DNA of 64,000 nucleotides from Vreelandella alkaliphila (lineage in GTDB: Bacteria > Pseudomonadota > Gammaproteobacteria > Pseudomonadales > Halomonadaceae): assembly GCF_016107625.1 (NCBI RefSeq), contig NZ_JABASV010000002.1, positions 310,001 to 374,000 on the forward strand. The letters are read 5' to 3'. The translations under genes were made by a program, and so were the position numbers. The notes below the pieces were generated by a model. The model saw only the letters and a list, made by a program, of their open reading frames with translations. It had not been told where the DNA came from and did not search any database. Positions 61,349 through 64,000 of this stretch are shown in pieces; position 1 is the first letter of the stretch; the number at the start of each line of letters is the position of its first letter.

Positions 61349-62727
61349 CGCAAGCACCTTCTAGCACCTCAGCTCGACTATCGGCTGCTTCTCTGCCCGT
61401 CTGGCTAGTGGACGATGAAGCCGATGTCCGTGACTCTCTTAGCCAATGGTTGGAGGTGTCGGGATTAGAGGTTCGCACGTTTTCACGCGCCGGTAAGGTG
61501 CTGAATGCACTTCAAAACGGCCAGCCGTGCGGTGTCGTCGTCAGTGATATCAAGATGCCCGAGATGGATGGCTTGGCCTTGTTTACCGCCGTGCAAGCAC
61601 TCGATACGCCGCCTCCGGTGATTCTGATCACAGGCCACGGCGATGTCCCCATGGCGGTTGCGGCGATTCAGCAGGGGGCTTGGGACTTTGTGCAAAAGCC
61701 CTTCGATCCTGAACGCCTCGAGGAGTGTGTGCGACGAGCGCTAGAGCATCGTGCCCTGGCGCTGGAAAACCTACAGTTACAGCAGGCATTACGGCATAAC
61801 TATTTAAGCACGCGCCTGCTCGGCGACTCTGCGCTGATGCAACTACTACGGCGCCAAGTGGAAAACTTAGCTGCTAGCCGCGCCAACGTGGTTATCAATG
61901 GTGAAACGGGCAGCGGCAAGGAAGTCGTGGCTCGCGCCTTGCACGACTTTGGCAGCGGTAGCCAAGGCGCTTTTGTGGCGTTGAACTGTGGCGCCATGAA
62001 CAGTGAATTAATCGAATCAGAGCTATTCGGGCATGAAAAAGGCGCCTTTACCGGGGCGGGGGAGCGGCGTATAGGTCTGCTGGAAACCGCCAGCCACGGC
62101 ACCCTCTTTTTGGATGAAATAGAATCACTGCCACTGTCTGCCCAGGTTAAGCTGTTGCGCGCACTGCAGGAAGGTGAAATTACCCGGCTAGGCAGCAACC
62201 AGGTTATCCACCTCCATCTTCGGGTCGTGGCGGCCAGTAAAGAGAACTTGCTGGAAATGGTCTCGCAAGGAGATTTTCGCGAGGATCTTTATTATCGCTT
62301 GGCGATTGCTGAGCTGGCGATTCCTCCCTTGCGTGAGCGCCGCGAAGATATTCCCTTACTGTTTCGCCACTTCTGCCATCAAGCCGCTGATGTTCACGAA
62401 AGGCCGCTGCGCGAACCCACCACAGAACTGCTGACCGCCCTCGGTAATCATCAGTGGCCTGGAAATCTGCGCGAGCTGCGCAATATTGCCACGCGCTTTA
62501 TTCTTGGGTTGGATCTGCCCTGGCAAAGCTCGCCTACGCCGCCACATCAAGCGTCTGCGCTCTCTGTGCGTATGGAATCATTTGAGGCTACCGTCTTGAA
62601 AGAAGCGCTGCAGCGCCATAACGGCAATATTCAAGCGGTACTTGATGAACTCGATCTACCTCGCCGTACACTCAATCAGAAAATGCAGCGTCACCAGTTA
62701 CGCCGTGAAGACTTTCTTGCAACCTAA
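61345..62727 (+). CDS. dctD: DctD-type sigma-54 response regulator
   Basis: 460 residues. Receiver domain with acidic pair VDDEADVRDSL and phospho-Asp in VVVSDIKMPEMDGLAL; AAA+ with GETGSGKEVVARALH, and sigma-54-contact loop EKGAFTGAGERR; C-terminal Fis HTH. Activates sigma-54 promoters; a good one lies at 62893, directly upstream of the next gene. Confidence 0.95.
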   Translation: MTQAPSSTSARLSAASLPVWLVDDEADVRDSLSQWLEVSGLEVRTFSRAGKVLNALQNGQPCGVVVSDIKMPEMDGLALFTAVQALDTPPPVILITGHGDVPMAVAAIQQGAWDFVQKPFDPERLEECVRRALEHRALALENLQLQQALRHNYLSTRLLGDSALMQLLRRQVENLAASRANVVINGETGSGKEVVARALHDFGSGSQGAFVALNCGAMNSELIESELFGHEKGAFTGAGERRIGLLETASHGTLFLDEIESLPLSAQVKLLRALQEGEITRLGSNQVIHLHLRVVAASKENLLEMVSQGDFREDLYYRLAIAELAIPPLRERREDIPLLFRHFCHQAADVHERPLREPTTELLTALGNHQWPGNLRELRNIATRFILGLDLPWQSSPTPPHQASALSVRMESFEATVLKEALQRHNGNIQAVLDELDLPRRTLNQKMQRHQLRREDFLAT

Positions 62728-62763
62728 ACGGTTGATTCAAGAGTCAATGCGCCAGGGCTGATT

Positions 62764-62818
62764 CATCGGCCATTTTTTGCCGATGAGGGCAAAAACCATC
62801 GGCGAAAAATGGCCGATG
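62764..62818. promoter_or_regulatory. paired 22-bp palindromic elements upstream of sigma-54 promoter
   Basis: Two 22-bp arms, 62764-62785 and 62797-62818, are complementary save one base. Each arm is itself a partial palindrome (CATCGGC...GCCGATG). The centres are 33 bp apart and about 127 and 94 bp upstream of the -12/-24 promoter, the normal place for DctD activator sites. Confidence 0.75.
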
Positions 62819-62892
62819 GTCGTTCAAGTGTCTTCGCCTTTTGTCGTAGAAGTTAAATTCTAATGTATTGATTTTTATACTTTTGTTTAAAG

Positions 62893-62909
62893 TTGGCTAG
62901 CTTCTCGCT
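62893..62909 (+). promoter_or_regulatory. sigma-54 promoter (-24/-12) of TAXI binding protein gene
   Basis: TTGGCTAGCTTCTCGCT: GG at 62895-62896 and GC at 62907-62908, ten bases between, as needed. Matches the TTGGC and TnGCW parts of the consensus. Start of transcription would be near 62920, about 45 bp upstream of the gene start. Confidence 0.75.
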
Positions 62910-62966
62910 CTATTGGGGAAGGAGTAGTGATTACTCCAACAATTCCAATAAGCTGGGAGCAACACC

Positions 62967-63992
62967 ATGCTGAAACGCCAATTTCTTAAAACCGCTCTTT
63001 GTCTCGCTACCGTCGCTGCATTCGGCGTCAGTGCCTCCGCTGTTACTGCCCAGGAATCTACCGAGGGCGGACAATACATCATGGGCACTGCCACTACTGG
63101 CGGCACGTTCTATCCGGTAGGCGTCGCACTTTCTACACTGATACGTGTCAAGCTCGAGCCTACCCACGGCATCTCCGTTTCCGCCATCAGCTCGGCGGGT
63201 TCTGCGGAAAACTTGCGCCTGATGGATGACGATCAGGCTCAATTCGGTATTCTGCAAGCACTCTACGGCGCCTGGGCATGGTCCGGTGAGGGGCCAGTGC
63301 CCAAAGCCTATGACAACGTACGCTCAGTTTCTATGCTGTGGCAGAACGTTGAACACTTTGTGATGCGCGACGCACTGGTCGATACTGGCACCATTGATGA
63401 TTTGGCCCAGCTATACGGGCGCGGTTTCTCCATTGGTGCGCGTAATTCCGGTACCGAAGGCTCTGGTCGGCAAATTCTTGCCGGTCTGGACATTGATCCG
63501 GAGCAGATGGATATTGCCTATCTGGGCTACAGTGCCAGCGCTGATTCCATGCAGAACGGCAATATAGATGGTATGAACATACCGGCAGGCGTTCCGGCCT
63601 CTGCCGTGACCAGCGCCTATGCCAATATGGGCGATGACATTACCACGCTGAACGTGACCGCTGAGCAACTTGAGCGCATTAACAGCCAGTACCCAGTGTG
63701 GAGCGCTTTCGAAATTCCCGCCGACACTTACCCTGGTCAAGACTCCCCGATCAATACCATTTCCCAGCCCAATATTTTGGTGGTTAACGCCGATGTGCCT
63801 GAAGAGCATGTGTATCAGATCACCAAAGCCATGTTCGAGAACCTGCCGTTTCTAAACAACATTCACCCAGCAACGCGTGACATGGCTCTGGAAAAAGCGC
63901 TCGACGGTCTGCCGATACCACTGCATGCCGGTGCCGCGCGCTATTTCCAGGAACAAGGCATAGAAATTCCTGAGCATCTTCTCGAAAGCTGA
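62967..63992 (+). CDS. TAXI-family TRAP transporter substrate-binding protein
   Basis: 341 residues. Signal peptide ends at AVTAQE. MGTATTGGTFYPVGVALSTL is the TAXI opening, followed by INTISQPNILVVNADVPEE. Binds an organic acid (2-oxoglutarate/glutamate-like in known cases) for the TRAP permease, which should follow beyond the window. The sigma-54 promoter makes it the probable DctBD target. Confidence 0.92.
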   Translation: MLKRQFLKTALCLATVAAFGVSASAVTAQESTEGGQYIMGTATTGGTFYPVGVALSTLIRVKLEPTHGISVSAISSAGSAENLRLMDDDQAQFGILQALYGAWAWSGEGPVPKAYDNVRSVSMLWQNVEHFVMRDALVDTGTIDDLAQLYGRGFSIGARNSGTEGSGRQILAGLDIDPEQMDIAYLGYSASADSMQNGNIDGMNIPAGVPASAVTSAYANMGDDITTLNVTAEQLERINSQYPVWSAFEIPADTYPGQDSPINTISQPNILVVNADVPEEHVYQITKAMFENLPFLNNIHPATRDMALEKALDGLPIPLHAGAARYFQEQGIEIPEHLLES

Positions 63993-64000
63993 AGGCCTAT

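Noticed and set aside
1..64000. CRISPR array, rRNA operon or insertion sequence
   Set aside because: No regularly spaced direct repeats, rRNA-like sequence or transposase frame was seen.

Overview
The window looks like the chromosome of a Halomonas-type marine or halophilic gammaproteobacterium. This is inferred from gene content and protein style (CioAB oxidase, TTT and TAXI transporters, beta-ketoadipate genes, persulfide dioxygenase cassette, YeiE/YeiH pair). There is no rRNA or complete tRNA to fix the genus. Apart from the left-hand 4.1 kb, the window reads as host chromosome with a dense accessory catabolic section.

Region 1 (1-4111) is the right end of an integrated element. A P4-type tyrosine integrase (2616-3911) lies beside a 3' fragment of tRNA-Arg(CCG) (4067-4111), which is the junction with the chromosome. 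Inside is a leftward chain of seven genes, every adjacent pair overlapping: AlpA-type regulator, four tiny unknown proteins, a CHC2 zinc-finger primase-like protein, and a DUF3987 replication protein running off the window. Three of these reading frames (1-600, 1311-1487, 1729-1872) are easily missed. The layout is that of a phage satellite or P4-like integrative element.

Region 2 (4.3-30.2 kb) holds stress, sulfur and respiration genes: a SLAC1/TehA-type channel, Dps and a Prx6-type peroxiredoxin; a cassette of persulfide dioxygenase, DUF442 sulfurtransferase, SulP permease and a flavin disulfide reductase; a CioAB bd-type oxidase; a sulfide:quinone oxidoreductase with a small membrane partner; a Spy-like protein, PCuAC and SCO (copper delivery); an RND efflux pair; and a mercaptopyruvate sulfurtransferase next to a divergent YeiH exporter/YeiE regulator pair with a palindromic operator between them. 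Together these could oxidise sulfide to persulfide and then sulfite and export the product, while respiring through a terminal oxidase of the class that tolerates sulfide.

Region 3 (30.5-64 kb) is catabolic. It contains an NCS1 permease with hydantoinase/oxoprolinase-type HyuAB, an AraC regulator and a cupin; a TctCBA tripartite tricarboxylate transporter; an SDR, an acyl-CoA dehydrogenase and an IclR regulator divergent from enoyl-CoA hydratase, a two-domain 3-hydroxyacyl-CoA dehydrogenase and a CaiB-type CoA-transferase; a nitroreductase; AroQ; pcaIJFD; muconolactone isomerase; an AtoE-type carrier; a second hydroxyacyl-CoA dehydrogenase with a cyclase-family hydrolase; and DctBD followed by a TAXI-TRAP binding protein behind a good sigma-54 promoter. 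The acyl-CoA genes plus PcaIJ/PcaF could form a dicarboxylate (adipate-like) beta-oxidation route; this is inference.

Non-coding signals worth noting are two matching IclR-type palindromes (45697 and 45860), a GTTCG-N5-CGAAC operator present upstream of both tctC and pcaI, paired 22-bp palindromes upstream of the sigma-54 promoter, and a 21-codon ORF with a consensus Shine-Dalgarno antisense to the aroQ end.
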